Source: Rheum nobile (taxonomy: Eukaryota; Streptophyta; Magnoliopsida; Caryophyllales; Polygonaceae). From it: a stretch of DNA of 64,000 bases. Location of the stretch: positions 1,178,001 through 1,242,000 of the forward strand of contig WOAB01000606.1 of NCBI GenBank assembly GCA_027886185.1, written 5' to 3'. Positions within the stretch are counted from its first letter, which is position 1, and the number at the start of each line of letters is the position of its first letter. The translations under genes and the position numbers were made by a program. Positions 46,577-57,946 of the stretch are shown here, piece by piece. A model generated the notes under the pieces. It saw only the letters and a program-made list of their open reading frames with translations, did not search any database and was not told where the DNA came from.

Positions 46577-47294
46577 CTGTAATTTTGAAATTGAACCAAT
46601 AATTAGAATAATTTACAAAATGAATTCATTTTCATGAGACTCATTTGCCAATCAATTTTATTGGGTCTTTTCCAATTTAATTAATCTTATCAAATTAAAG
46701 TGGTGCTTTATTAGAAATGCATTCGATTTGATCTCTTTATAAGGGAATGTTGGTCGCCTATCCTAGATTTTCCTATTTTCAAGAGGGACGACTCATGAAT
46801 GTTGCCAGGTCGAGCGGTCACAACTCCATATTAAAATCAAATTTCCATATCAAATTGGTTCTTTTATAGAACTATGTAAAGACTTGACGCCTTTATATGC
46901 TAGTTTGAACTCGATATTAAATCAAACATATATATCGAGTACAATCACAAATCTAAAACTTAATCAACTCAAAATCAAAACTATTTCAAACAAACACATA
47001 AAGTGAAAAGATTGGACAACTCTTCCTAAAATGTGAGTTTGATCTTATTCACATCTTTCAAATAATAGGTTGACCGAGTCTAGGCAACCCTCCATAGAAA
47101 GTGGATTGGATTCATTCCTCTAATATACGAAAAACTCAAACTCTCTGAATTACCTAAGGCTTCATACTCTTTAAAGAAATACGTAAGCAAATCGTCAAAA
47201 TCCGAGTACAACTTTTACAAAAATTATTCCACTTTTAGTGCTTGTATAACTTTTAATTAAAAGAGAAATAAAAAAGAGTTAAACTCAAAGTTTA
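46577..47294. other. Spacer, part of a dispersed repeat
   Basis: The first 150 bp continue the dispersed repeat whose other half is at 37160-37198 and whose intact relative is at 3665-4000. The rest is AT-rich without a coding signal. Confidence 0.5.
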
Positions 47295-47303
47295 TAAAAT
47301 AAA
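47295..47303 (+). repeat. Left 9-bp target duplication of the fold-back MULE
   Basis: TAAAATAAA, identical to 51855-51863. AT-rich, so some chance matching is possible, but both copies lie exactly outside the inverted ends. Confidence 0.8.
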
Positions 47304-48561
47304 CGGAAATTTCGTGTGGTGCCCCTCTGTTTTTGGCTTTTTCGCGAAATGCCCAAAGGTTTTGACATTTTCGTCCGGTACCCCTCAGTTTTTGACAAAT
47401 TTTGTCATTTGCCCTTCTGTTAAGTTCCGTTACAAAAAACTGTTAACTTTTAAATAAATAAAAAAAGAAAAGAAAAGGGCAAAAGTTGTAAATCGATAAA
47501 CAAAACTAAATCGAGAACGTCTTCTTCCTCAGATTGCAATCGAGAAGCAGATCGAGAACCAGACGACGCCGACGGGGGATTGGGGCTACTTCTTCCTCAG
47601 TGAACGGACTACGCCGGCGTGATAACGAAGAAGCTTTCCCCCAGGATTTGCAAGTTTCTCAACAACCCTAATTTCCACGCCAAATCGCCATTGTTGCCCG
47701 TGATTTCAATCTTGTCTCAGGTGATACTCTGATTTTATAATTTGGCCATTGGATGAAATTGTTTGATTCAATTCAACTGAGATTGTGATTGCGTTGTGAA
47801 TTCGGATTGGACCACTCGCAAAGCCGCCGCTGAAACCCTGAGTTCTTTGTGTTCAAGCTTGGCTAATGTAGAAATTTGCTGAGATTTAGATATAGATATA
47901 GGAAAAATTTGCTGTATAGAACAGTTGAGTAATGGTCACCTATTAGATAAATTTTATGTGAGCTTATGGTCCTGTTTATGGTGACCATTACTGTCCAATC
48001 CTTGACCACAAAATTCGCAGAGCGATTTTTGTCATATTTCATAAAATTCGAGCGAGTTGCATTGCTGAGATTTTGTGGTCAATTACTCGGCTCTGGTTTG
48101 TGGTCAATCGGAATTGCATTGCTGTTTATGGTCCTGTTTATTTCATAAATTTTGTGGTCAAATACTACACAAAATTCGAGTTGCATTGCTGTTTATGCTG
48201 ATTTTGTCCAATCCTTGACCATAAAAAATCTCAGCTGATTTTGTGGTCCTGATTTTGTCATTCGAGCGAGTTGCATTGCTGAGATTTAGATATAGATATA
48301 GGAAAAATTCGCAGAGCGAGTAATGGTCACCTATTCGAGTAGTATTTCTGGTTTGTGGTCAATTCGGATTGGACAGTAATGGTCAAGCTTGGCTAGTTTT
48401 ATATCTAGGTAAACCCTGATTTTCTGGTTTGGCATTGCATTCGAGCGAGTTGGTCAAGGATTGTGCTGAACCTACCTTGAAAGCATTGGAAGCCAAATAA
48501 AAATGTTATGTTTTGTTGCATGTATCCTACTAAATTTAAAATGTTATGTTTTGTTTGTAGA

Positions 48562-49116
48562 ATGAGTGACCAATCATCAAAAAGTTCTGGAATATTTGGA
48601 AAGAAATGTACAAGGGTGCTTTGCTCTCATCAATTGCCCACTGTGATCTTGAAGGTTTCGAAACCAAATAAAAATTTTGGGAAACAATTTTATAGGTGCT
48701 CTAAGTGGCAGGTATTCATGTGATCTTTTGTTAAATGTTGAGCGGGTTCCATTTGTTAATATTGAACATTTGACTTAGTTGAATTGTTTTTTTTGTAGGG
48801 GAGTGATGATTGTAATTTTTTTAAATGGTACGAGAATGAGGATATTTCTTCAACGAGTGTACCAATTGCGGATAATGCGTACGAAGACTTGAAAACAGAA
48901 GTGAAGACACTAAAGGAGAAGGTTGCTAAGGTAAAGGAGAAGAACAAGACCTTACATATGGAAGTCAAGACAGTAGTTGCTGAAAATGCTATTTTGAAGG
49001 CTGAAAACATTGTAGTTGTTGCAAGGGAAAAAATTGTCTCAAGACTTCTTCTTCTTTCTTGGGTTTTTGTTGTTGTTTTAGCTTTTCTTTATGTTGTAAT
49101 TGCTAAGCTTAACTAG
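48562..49116 (+). CDS. GRF-type zinc finger, coiled-coil, tail-anchored protein (MULE-borne)
   Basis: Exon 1 is 48562-48711 and exon 2 is 48800-49116, joined by GTATTCATG...TTTTTGTAG. The start is the ATG of MSDQSSKSS just after a splice-like TTTGTAG. The product is about 155 residues: a GRF zinc finger (LCSHQLPTVILKVSKPNKNF, YRCSKW, then DDCNFFKWYENE) with Cys, His, Cys, Cys as likely ligands; a Lys/Glu-rich coiled coil (DLKTEVKTLKEKVAKVKEKN); and a hydrophobic C-terminal helix (LLLLSWVFVVVLAFLYVVIA) that could anchor it in a membrane. GRF fingers bind nucleic acid in several enzymes. Small GRF-coiled coil-TM proteins are common plant transposon cargo, with unknown role. The frame is fully open. 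Confidence 0.65.
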
Positions 49117-49741
49117 CTTGTCACAGTGTTTTATTAGTTGTAATGTGCAACATTCAACATGTATGTCCAAAGTTCCCTATGAATTTATGATTTTTGATGT
49201 TGATTTCCTTATAACAAGTTGTATGCAAGGGAAAAAATTAGTCCTTGTTTATTACTGATTTTTATGCTGATTTCCTTATGCTGTCTGCACAGATCAAGAG
49301 AAAAGTCTACATTTTTTATGCTGATTTCCTTATACTGATTTTTGATGCTGATTTCCTTATGCTAATTTTCAGCATAAATTTTCTCAGTGTTTGGATTTGT
49401 GCAGGAAGGGAAACAAGAAAGACATAGATTTGAAGAGTTGTGCAGGAAAGACATAGCTTTGTAATATTCATAGATATAAAATTTTGTCATTGTTTTGTGG
49501 TCAGCATTACTGAGCAGGAAAGACATAGCATGAAATTTATGTGAGCTGTGCAAGAAAGACATAGCATGAAATTTATGTGAGCTGTTCAAAAGTGCCAACA
49601 CTTAACATTAGTGAACTAACATAAACTTCCTACCACATTAGCAAAGTTCAAAAGTGCTAATATTAATCTACATTAGCCAAGCTTGATACCACATTAGCAA
49701 AGTTCAAAAGTGCCAACGCTAAGTTATAAAAGGACTACTAA
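49117..49741. other. Low-complexity interior of the left arm
   Basis: Repeats of TGCTGATTTCCTTATG-like text (49260-49370) and AAGACATAGC (49440-49570). Most of it has no partner in the right arm. No gene. Confidence 0.5.
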
Positions 49742-50029
49742 CTACTGACTTCCAGGAATCCAAGGAGCTGAACTCATCACTTCATCCACATTATGTGGTA
49801 GGTCTTCATTGGTCTTTGCCTTTCTTATCCTCTTATGCGTCTTCACAACTATGCCTTGTTGTTTCTTTTCCTTGGCTGTCAATCCACCTTTACATGTTTT
49901 TGCATTATGTCCAAATGCCTTTTATTACCAAAAAAACATCCATAAATTAGTTTGAGATTGATATAGTTAAAGCGGTAATGCCTAAAAAATGAGATATTAC
50001 CTTGCACTTTCCACACTGTACAGTACGAG
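49742..50029 (-). pseudogene. MULE transposase C-terminal zinc knuckle exons
   Basis: Two exons on the - strand: about 50001-50029 (TVQCGKCK) and 49742-49918 (starting AFGHNAKTCKGG, ending WIPGSQ and a TAG). Together they give a CX2CX4HX4C zinc knuckle, typical of the C-terminus of MuDR-type transposases, followed by a basic tail. The rest of the transposase is gone. The GT (GTAATATC) and AG (AATAAAAG) borders are proper. It lies tail-to-tail with the GRF gene. Confidence 0.7.
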
Positions 50030-50091
50030 ATCACCATCAAGAAATAGGAGAAGAGTAGAGGGTGAAAAACAAAAGGGAAAGAGATCCCGTA

Positions 50092-50280
50092 CTGTACAAT
50101 GTGGAAAGTGCAAGGTAATATCTCATTTTTTAGGCATTACCGCTTTAACTATATCAATCTCAAACTAATTTATGGATGTTTTTTTGGTAATAAAAGGCAT
50201 TTGGACATAATGCAAAAACATATAAAGGTGGATTGACAGCCAAGGAAAAGAAACAACAAGGCATAGTTGTGAAGACGCAT
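50092..50280 (+). pseudogene. Inverted, truncated copy of the transposase zinc knuckle exons
   Basis: The right-arm mirror of 49742-50029: exon part 50092-50116 and 50197-50280, ending abruptly at the deletion point 50280/50281 where the GRF copy begins. It cannot encode anything on its own. Confidence 0.7.
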
Positions 50281-50591
50281 ATCCGCAATTGGTACACTCG
50301 TTGAAGAAATATCCTCATTCTCGTACCATTTAAAAAAATTACAATCATCACTCCCCTACAAAAAAACAATTCAACTAAGTCAAATGTTCAATATTAACAA
50401 ATGGAACCCGCTCAACATTTAACAAAAGATCACATGAATACCTGCCACTTAGAGCACCTATAAAATTGTTTCCCAAAATTTTTATTTGGTTTCGAAACCT
50501 TCAAGATCACAGTGGGCAATTGATGAGAGCAAAGCACCCTTGTACATTTCTTTCCAAATATTCCAGAACTTTTTGATGATTGGTCACTCAT
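50281..50591 (-). pseudogene. Inverted, truncated GRF zinc-finger copy
   Basis: The mirror of the GRF gene. Exon 1 is 50442-50591 (MSDQSSKSSGIFGKKCTRVL), with the zinc-finger residues preserved. Exon 2 keeps only the DDCNFF region to about PIADN before the deletion joint at 50281. The coiled coil and the hydrophobic tail are missing. Confidence 0.7.
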
Positions 50592-51854
50592 TCTACAAAC
50601 AAAATATAACATTTTAAATTTAGTAGGATACATGCAACAAAACATAACATTTTTATTTGGCTTCCAATGCTTTCAAGGTAGGTTCAACACAATCCTTGAC
50701 CAACTCGCTCGAATGCAATGCCAAACCAGAAAATCAGGGTTTACCTAGATATAAAACTAGCCAAGCTTGACCATTACTGTCCAATCCGAATTGACCACAA
50801 ACCAGAAATACTACTCGAATAGGTGACCATTACTCGCTCTGTGAATTTTTCCTATATCTATATCTAAATCTCAGCAATGCAACTCGCTCGAATGACAAAA
50901 TCAGGACCACAAAATCAGCTGAGATTTTGTGGTCAAGGATTGGACAAAATCAGCATAAACAGCAATGCAACTCGAATTTTGTGTAGTATTTGACCACAAA
51001 ATTTATGAAATAAACAGGACCATAAACAGCAATGCAATTCCGATTGACCACAAACCAGAGCCGAGTAATTGACCACAAAATCTCAGCAATGCAACTCGCT
51101 CGAATTTTATGAAATATGACAAAAATCGCTCTGCGAATTTTGTGGTCAAGGATTGGACAGTAATGGTCACCATAAACAGGACCATAAGCTCACATAAAAT
51201 TTATCTAATAGGTGACCATTACTCAACTGTTCTGTACAGCAAATTTTTCCTATATCTATATCTAAATCTCAGCAAATTTCTACATTAGCCAAGCTTGAAC
51301 ACAAAGAACTCAGGGTTTCAGTGGCGGCTTTGCAAGTGGTCCAATCCAAATTCACAACGCAATCACAATCTCAGTTCAATTGAATCAAACAATTTCATCC
51401 AATGGCCAAATTATAAAATCAGAGTATCACCTGAGACAAGATTGAAATCACGGGCAACAATGGCGATTTGGCGTGGAAATTAGGGTTGTTGAGAAACTTG
51501 CAAATCCTGGGGGAAAGCTTCTCCGTTATCACGCCGGTGTAGTCCGTTCACTGAGGAAGAAGTAGCCCCAATCCCCCGTCGGCGTCGTCTGTTTCTCGTC
51601 TGGTTCTCGATCTGCTTCTCGATTGCAATCTGAGGAAGAAGACGTTCTCGATTTAGTTTTGTTTATCGATTTACAACTTTTGCCCTTTTCTTTTCTTTTT
51701 TTATTTAAAAGTTAATAGTTTTTTGTAACGGAACTTAACAGAAGGGAAAATGACAAAATTTGTCAAAAACTGAGGGGTACCGGGCGAAAATGTCAAAACC
51801 TTTGGGCATTTCGCGAAAAAGCCAAAAACAGAGGGGCATCACACGAAATTTCCG

Positions 51855-51863
51855 TAAAATAAA
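51855..51863 (+). repeat. Right 9-bp target duplication of the fold-back MULE
   Basis: TAAAATAAA, identical to 47295-47303. Confidence 0.8.
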
Positions 51864-52236
51864 ATAAAATATGTTTTATTATTATGTATTTTTCATTTAG
51901 TACTAATGATTAATTTAGCTACCATAAAATTCAATTTCAGCTCGTATACTTCAACTACTCATACTTTTAAAATTGGGATCACTTTAAGAGGGTGGATAAC
52001 CCCACCAAAAACCAAAAACCAAGAACCAAAAACCAATCCCAACTCAATACTCAAGACAAACACTTTAATCTCTCCCCAATATTCCCAACTACTGTGCCTC
52101 CTTTCCTAAAGTCCCCACTCATTTTCTTTACTAATCTCTTCCAGATTTTTATTTGTTTTTGAATCCCAAAATCAAGGCTTCATAGCATACAAAAAACTAC
52201 ACCATCATTCAGATCTAAAAGGTAAGAAACTACTTT
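51864..52236 (+). other. Spacer, possible leader region
   Basis: AT- and C-rich text (ACCAAAAACCAAGAACC repeated) and a splice-donor-like AAAAGGTAAGAAAC near 52218 precede an open frame. It could be a transcript leader, but there is no firm evidence. Confidence 0.3.
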
Positions 52237-52785
52237 TTGAAACCGTATGTACTAGGGGCTTCACAAGCCTTGACCAATACTGATAACAACAACAAATCAA
52301 CCAACAACATTACTCATGATAATAAGGGAATAGCAACCAAAACCAAGCTTAGGGGTGACACCCAAAAAAAAACAATACCCAAAACGGCAACACCAAGCTT
52401 AACCAAACCTCTACTTTCTGACATAAATATGATGTTTTTGAATATCATTGATATTTTGGGTTTCAAACATGCTTGTGGAAGTGAAATGTCCACAAAACAA
52501 TTGATTATGTTTACAAGACAAACAAGTAGCCCAAAGGGGGTGAATGTTTGCAAAGATCTTCTACTTCTTCTCGCCTACACCACGAAGGAGTCCTCTGACT
52601 ACCACCGCACAAATTTCAACACCCAACCTTACCACATCAATCGGAAACAAAAATCAAAATCAAAATCTGATCATGAAGTTCCACCCATTTCTCCTCTTAT
52701 GCGTGTGATGATCTCATGTGTATGCTATTTGAGACTTCTACTACATACCAAAACTCCTTCTTCTATCAAAGAAGGTGGATATTAA
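52237..52785 (+). CDS. Unrecognised 182-residue open frame
   Basis: The longest open frame outside recognisable elements. The N-terminal half is rich in Asn, Thr and Lys (TNTDNNNKSTNNITHDNKG), and the middle has a moderately hydrophobic stretch (INMMFLNIIDILGFKHACG). I recognise no domain. The upstream text and the GTAAGAAAC near 52218 could belong to an intron-containing gene. It may equally be a chance frame in AT-rich DNA; the Asn/Lys content reflects A-richness. Confidence 0.25.
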   Translation: MKPYVLGASQALTNTDNNNKSTNNITHDNKGIATKTKLRGDTQKKTIPKTATPSLTKPLLSDINMMFLNIIDILGFKHACGSEMSTKQLIMFTRQTSSPKGVNVCKDLLLLLAYTTKESSDYHRTNFNTQPYHINRKQKSKSKSDHEVPPISPLMRVMISCVCYLRLLLHTKTPSSIKEGGY

Positions 52786-53039
52786 CTCCGAGCGTCCATA
52801 TCCTCAAGTGCTAGACCTCCACCAGATCCAGTGACGCCGTTCTGCACCACGCCGAACCCGGACCCAAACCCCACCATTCTCCATCTAGATCTGTCACAAT
52901 CCGTTGATAAAAAAAACATCGACCCTTTACAAAGAAAATTCATCCATAAACAATTTGGCTTCCTCTACAAGCCAAATAAGTAGATTATTATAAAGTAAAT
53001 GAAAAAGAAAAAGTGTAGGCTGCGTGCAGTTGTCTTTTT
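52786..53039. other. Spacer between the open frame and the LINE
   Basis: A GC-richer stretch (CCAGATCCAGTGACGCCG near 52833) followed by AT-rich DNA. Not recognisable; may contain the LINE target site. Confidence 0.35.
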
Positions 53040-55477
53040 CTTTTTTTTTGATAAAAGGCAAATATTAGGGGCCATCCAAAAGATGGTTACCCTAATCTTT
53101 ACAAACTGGATTTCAAATGAATTGAAGGTAAAGTTCAGTTGTAAGAACTCATATCTATCACTAAGAATTGGACGAGTACAATGATGATCAGTGGAAGGAG
53201 AAATAAGATCTTGGAACTGTTGAAGTGCGGAAGACGGGATGGGATGCGTTGCCAGGAAATCTGCCGCGCGATTGGCCTCCTGAAAGCAATGGAAGACCTG
53301 AAAAGACGTAAAGGACGAAAGCAAAGAGGAAATGTCTATAATACTGGAATGGATTTCCCAAGGAATTTTCCAAATGCTTCGGATTGAATTAATGACCAAT
53401 AAATTATCGCCTTCGATAATTAGATGTTTGATATTGAGCCTAGCAGCAAATTGAATACCAGACAGAGCTGCTAGTGCCTCACAACGAAGTATTGAAGTTG
53501 AAGTGATCTGTTCTTGGTAGAAAGAAATAACATTTCCATTATTATCTCTGAGGATGTACCCAAAATGTGCTATTATCATTTTTCTTAGATCCATCAAAAT
53601 TAAGTTTCACCCAGTTCGGAGGCGGTTTCTTCCAGGTCCGGTTGGTAAGCAAAGCCCGGTTCCTTTTGATGGCTATTGGTTTTATGGATTCGGAGGATAA
53701 ACTCCAATCTTGAAAAAATCGCCAAGCTTGGTCGGAAGGGTTGAAGTTATTGGGAGTAGAAGATTGACGAAAGATAAGGTTACTATGATGATTCCAGATG
53801 GACCACCAGAGAAAAAGAAGAGGAAACGGATTAGAATTGGATTGTCGGAAGTACGCAAAATTGTATTGAAAATCTGATGTATATTGAAGAGAGAACGAAG
53901 ATTGAAGTTTTGATTGAAGGTTAGATATCATTGACTGAGTGAATGGGCAAGTGAAGAATAAGTGATTGAGATCTTCATCCGCACTTTGACATAACTGACA
54001 GGTGGAGTAAACTGAGTTATAATGACGGTTAAGACGTTCAGTGGTGGGAAGGGCATCTAAGGAAGCCTTCCAAATAAAGTTTTGAATCTTAGGAGCGATC
54101 TTCAATTTCCAAATCCATGAGTAAGGTTCTGTTTGTGTATTAGCAAGGGCGCACTGGTTAAGTTTGTGTGCAGAAGATGTGCTAAATTTTCCATTGGAAT
54201 TAAATCTCCAAAGCAGTCTGTCTTCCATATGTGTAACCGGTATATGTATGTTAGTAATTTTATCAATGATTTGCTGAGGTAACAGAGTTTGTAAGTAAGG
54301 TATATTCCATTTGTGGGATGGGGTGATGAAGGCGGATACAGTTATATCGGAAGTTGTACTGTTGCAGAAATAAGGAAAAAGCTCACAGTTTGGAATTCAA
54401 GAATCAAACCAGAATTTAATTATTCTACCATTTCCGAGCTCCCAACTAAGACCTTTCTTAAATTCATCGCGAAGATGTAGAAGCCGTGAAAATTGCCAAG
54501 ACTGTTTGGCTTTCTTGCGGTATGAGAAAATATCCGTAGAAGCAAGATATTTTTCTGTGATAATTCGGACCCATAAATTGTCTGTCTCAGTTAAAATTTT
54601 CCACAATAACTTCATTTGAAAGGATATGTTTAGTTCAAGGGTAGTGTGGAGGCCCAAACCCCCAAGAGATTTAGGTTTGCAGATTGATTTCCAATTAATA
54701 AGAGGGCAGTAATTGGGTTCGTATTTATTCCAGAAGAAATTTTTAATAATTTTATCCATTGCATTACAAACTGTAGTAGGGAGTAAAAAACTCTGCATTA
54801 GGTAATTGACTTTAGGGCATAAGTTTGATTTGATGAGAACCAGTCGTCCAGCTTGAGATAAGGTGCTAGCCTTCCATTTAGATAATTGATTTCTTAAGTT
54901 TTGAACGTAGTCATCAAATATTGTCGTTTTGACACGGCCTCGAACAATAGGAATGCCTAGATATTTTTCCATAGATTTAGTAACTGGTAAGTTAAGAATG
55001 GATGCAAGAGATATGGTGTGATGGATACTAACGTTGGAGGATGTTTGTAGAGAACTTTTATGGAAGTTAATAGATAATCCCGAGATACGACTAAACGTGT
55101 TTAAGAGGTCCTGGATATAATGCATACTTTCGGGAGTGGCATTAGCAAAAATTAAGGTATCGTCAGCAAAGGTGAGAAAGGGAATACACATTCCAGTACT
55201 GGTTAATTGAATTCCAATTTTCCTATTAGGTTGTTGCGCCTCATGAGATAAAGTATGGGAAAGATATTCCATAGTGATAAGAAAGATGAAAGGGGAAATG
55301 GGGTCACCTTGACGTAAGCCACACAGAGGCTTAAATATAGGTCCAGGTTCATTGTTAACCAGTATAGAGAAAGAGGTAGAGTTTATACACGTCATAAGTT
55401 TTATCACCCATTCAATTGAGAAAACAAATTTTATCAAAATAGCTCGAATAAAGTTCTAGTTTAACTTATCATAATAC
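53040..55477 (-). pseudogene. 5'-truncated L1-type LINE (ORF2 C-terminal half)
   Basis: It reads right to left. The RT starts mid-domain at YDKLN (about 55470, the motif A region), then GLRQGDPISPFIF and the catalytic FADDTLIFANA (intact), then the thumb region to 54397. A TGA after WFDS (about 54394) replaces an expected Trp. The zinc-binding module (CQLCQSADEDLNHLFFTCPF) is near 53935-53995. An RNase H-like domain (ILRDNNGNV, CEALAALSGIQFA, EGDNLLVIN, EANRAADFLA) follows in another frame after a one-base shift near 53565. The 3' end is an A-run (complement of the T-run at 53042-53050) after TTTTATC, as in other plant LINEs. Truncation from the 5' side is normal for target-primed reverse transcription. 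Confidence 0.85.
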
Positions 55478-55503
55478 ACGTCATAAGTTTTGTCACCCAC
55501 ACC
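55386..55503. repeat. 26-bp direct duplication at the LINE 5' junction
   Basis: TACACGTCATAAGTTTTATC at 55386 recurs as TACACGTCATAAGTTTTGTC at 55478, followed in both by ACCCA. The first is part of the RT frame (WVIKLMTCI), the second lies outside the LINE and abuts the Athila-like DNA through CCCAC. Confidence 0.75.
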
Positions 55504-56540
55504 ATGATTACATCTGGGCCCCATTTTTGTGTTCGTTGAAGGCCATGCAACCCCGCCATACTTGTTATACCACTATTCACCAGAGTGGTTCCTTTTGGTT
55601 GCATGGTAGGAGTTGATAGAGTTGAAGGCCGTGCAACCCTGATTTCCCTAATGACCACCACACCTTACAGTGGTTCCCTATGGTTGCACGGTAGAGTTGA
55701 GATAAAGACACCCGCCCAACACTAGAGACCTGGGCATATATTGTGAAGACCGCCAGCGACACCTTCAGTGTCCAAGCAGCTTGGCGACGTTTGTGAGTCC
55801 ATTCTCTGTCTTCCATGTGCTTTATTCTTTTTTTCTTTCATTACATTGAGAACAATGCAATGTTTAATCATGGGGGAGGATTCTATACTTGCTGCATAGT
55901 TGAGGAAAAGAAAAAAATGAAAAAGAGCCAAAAATTTAAAAAAAGGCAAAAATTGAAATCCTGGGATAGGTCGAAAACTTGAAAAGGCGGCCTAGGTAAT
56001 AAGCAGGTGGCTTGGACCAGTATTAGGCTGGGGTAATAATTGGTCAAGAGTGATGTGAGTATATTGTGAGCCCATCTATTGAAAAATGAAATGAGTGGCT
56101 TGGTGAAAACCCGAAAGGGCGCCTTGGCAAAATGAGTGAAAATAAGAAGAGTGATTTATAGGAATCATCATTTTTGCTGGCGTGGCGACATAAGAAGAGG
56201 TGATATAAAGGGGATTTGGGTAGGTCACTCTGGAGGTATAAGAAGATAGATGGGAGATAGGATTAGATTTTTATTCACTCTATGGTGTTTGGGATAAGCT
56301 TGGGGGAAGTACTCTGCTTTCCTTTTAGCTTGATTGTGTTGGTGTTGTGTGTGCTGATGTGTGCTGGTGGATGAGTAGATTTCTTATACGGTTGGTTAGG
56401 GGGATGTTGTGCTTTCATGTAGATGCTTTTACTCTTAGTTGTGAGCTTCTTTGCATGTTGATGATCTAGGAACTGTATTGATGATGGGTGATAGTTTTCT
56501 ATCCACTCGAAATGAGTAGAGATTCAAGTGTGGGGGAGTT
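55497..56540 (+). mobile_element. 3' internal fragment of an Athila-like element
   Basis: Nearly identical to 59745-60783, which lies directly before the 3' LTR, and it too ends in a purine-rich tract (GTGTGGGGGAGTT, 56528-56540) followed by an LTR. So an older left-hand element shared the LTR at 56541-57813, and its remaining part was cut off at the LINE. There is no coding capacity; it contains repeated GAAAAGGCGGCC and GGTTGGTTAGGGGG-like blocks. Confidence 0.8.
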
Positions 56541-57813
56541 TGATACACACGATTATGTTGTGTGTATAGACGGGGTTTTAGCATTGATTTAGTGGTGTTT
56601 TAGGATACTTTAGAGGAGTTGTGGAGTATTGGCGAGGAGGTGCTGAAGACACACTTTTGGAGGCTTTGGGAGCATTCGGAGCTGAAGAGACGAAGACACT
56701 AAAGGAATGGCTTCACGGCGACCGCTGCCCACATTGCAGCGACCGTCGCCAAAGCCCTCCCAGCAACCTTGGCTACGACTTGAGAACGGCGACCGCCGTA
56801 TAAAGACGGTGACCGCCGCAATTACGGCGACCGCCGCAGAGGAGGCAGCGACCGCCGCCGCTGTCAGAAGCCTATCGAGCCCGTTTTCCTTATTTGTTTT
56901 ATTTTGACTACTTTTATTACGTTTTAGTATTTCGTTTAATGTGAATTTTGGAGATTTTCCTTTTAGTATTTAAGGGTTAGAAGGGAGCTTGGCCTCCCTT
57001 AACTCTCGAACCCTAATTTCATCTTTTCCCTTTCTACGTACTTTGCTATGAAGAACTAAGTCACTCTTGCTTAGTCAGACGCTGAAGCTTTCGTTTTGAT
57101 TAAGTTGTGAGATTTTCGTTCCTTATCTATTGCATGGATTTTATCTATTCTCTTGCTTGATTGCTTATGATTAATATTGATAATCTCTAGCCTGCGCAAC
57201 TAGGGTTTGTTTCTATTGATTGATTGCTAGATCTAGATTGTTACTGGTTGAGCATATCTATTTCAGAGTAGCAACTGCATCGTACTAGTATCTGGTTTTG
57301 CTAGTCTTATGCAGAAGAGAACTGATTTACATTCTAGGATAAAAGCTGGTTGTTTTATGCTAGAATTGTATCCAACTATATTCCTATCCGTAACGCTGTT
57401 GTTAAACTGAATCTTGATAGTTTCAGGGTTGTTTAATTAGTTAGTGCTAATAGTATCTGGTTGTGCTATTAGTTATATCTGAAAAGGAATTGGAATTTCC
57501 ATTGCATGAGATATTGAATGATTTTCTAAGATCAACTTGTCATACGAATAATGGATGTTTGTTTGACTGAGCTATTTCCCCATCACTGATTTCACAACTT
57601 TTAGTTTGTTTACCTTTTGCATGCTTAGATTTACTGAAACATACAACCCCCCCCCCCCCCCCCCTTTGGTTACTTTGGATTGACATATAAATTGCATATA
57701 ACGATAGACTCTGTCTCCCTGTGGATTCGACCCTTACTTACCTAGGACTACGGTTTAAGGTTTGTTTGGACTACTTGCATAGCAGAAATTAGCACGACAA
57801 ATTCCTGTTATCA
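56541..57813 (+). repeat. LTR of the Athila-like element (left)
   Basis: 1273 bp, TGATACACACG to CTGTTATCA. It matches 60784-62055 with about 20 differences by eye. U3 holds a cluster of CGGCGACCGCCG-type dyads (56714-56860) and a TATA-like GTATTTAAGG near 56967. It includes an 18-base C run at 57647-57664 and the block CCCTTACTTACCTAGGACTA near the 3' end. Confidence 0.9.
56787..56857. promoter_or_regulatory. Phased CGGCGACCGCCG dyads in the LTR
   Basis: CGGCGACCGCCG or one-base variants start at 56787, 56807, 56825 and 56846 (spacing 20, 18 and 21 bp), upstream of the TATA-like box. They recur in the right LTR and in the internal region. A role as protein-binding sites is inferred. Confidence 0.55.
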
Positions 57814-57815
57814 AA

Positions 57816-57834
57816 TTGGCGCCATTGCCGGGGA
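57816..57834 (+). other. Primer binding site of the Athila-like element
   Basis: TTGGCGCCATTGCCGGGGA follows the LTR by two bases. The form TGGCGCCGTTGCCGGGGA is characteristic of Athila and related gypsy elements and is normally attributed to tRNA-Asp. Confidence 0.7.
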
Positions 57835-57946
57835 GGCAATAATCTATTTTTTGTGCGATTTGTGTGTCAACTATTGTGTGGACCTATCTTATGGTCCACA
57901 CCCGTGCTGTTGATTTTTGTTTTTCCTTTTTGATTTTGTTACAGAG

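Larger units (their letters stand above)
47304..51854. mobile_element. Fold-back MULE with very long inverted repeats
   Basis: The ends are CGGAAATTTCGTG and its complement, flanked by a perfect 9-bp duplication TAAAATAAA (47295-47303 and 51855-51863), the classic Mutator signature. The left arm (47304 to about 50030) and the right arm (about 50085 to 51854) are inverted copies with few differences, except that the right arm lacks the equivalent of 48877-49834 (about 958 bp). Cargo is a GRF zinc-finger gene and the last exons of a MULE transposase, in convergent orientation, present in each arm in whole or part. Confidence 0.85.
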
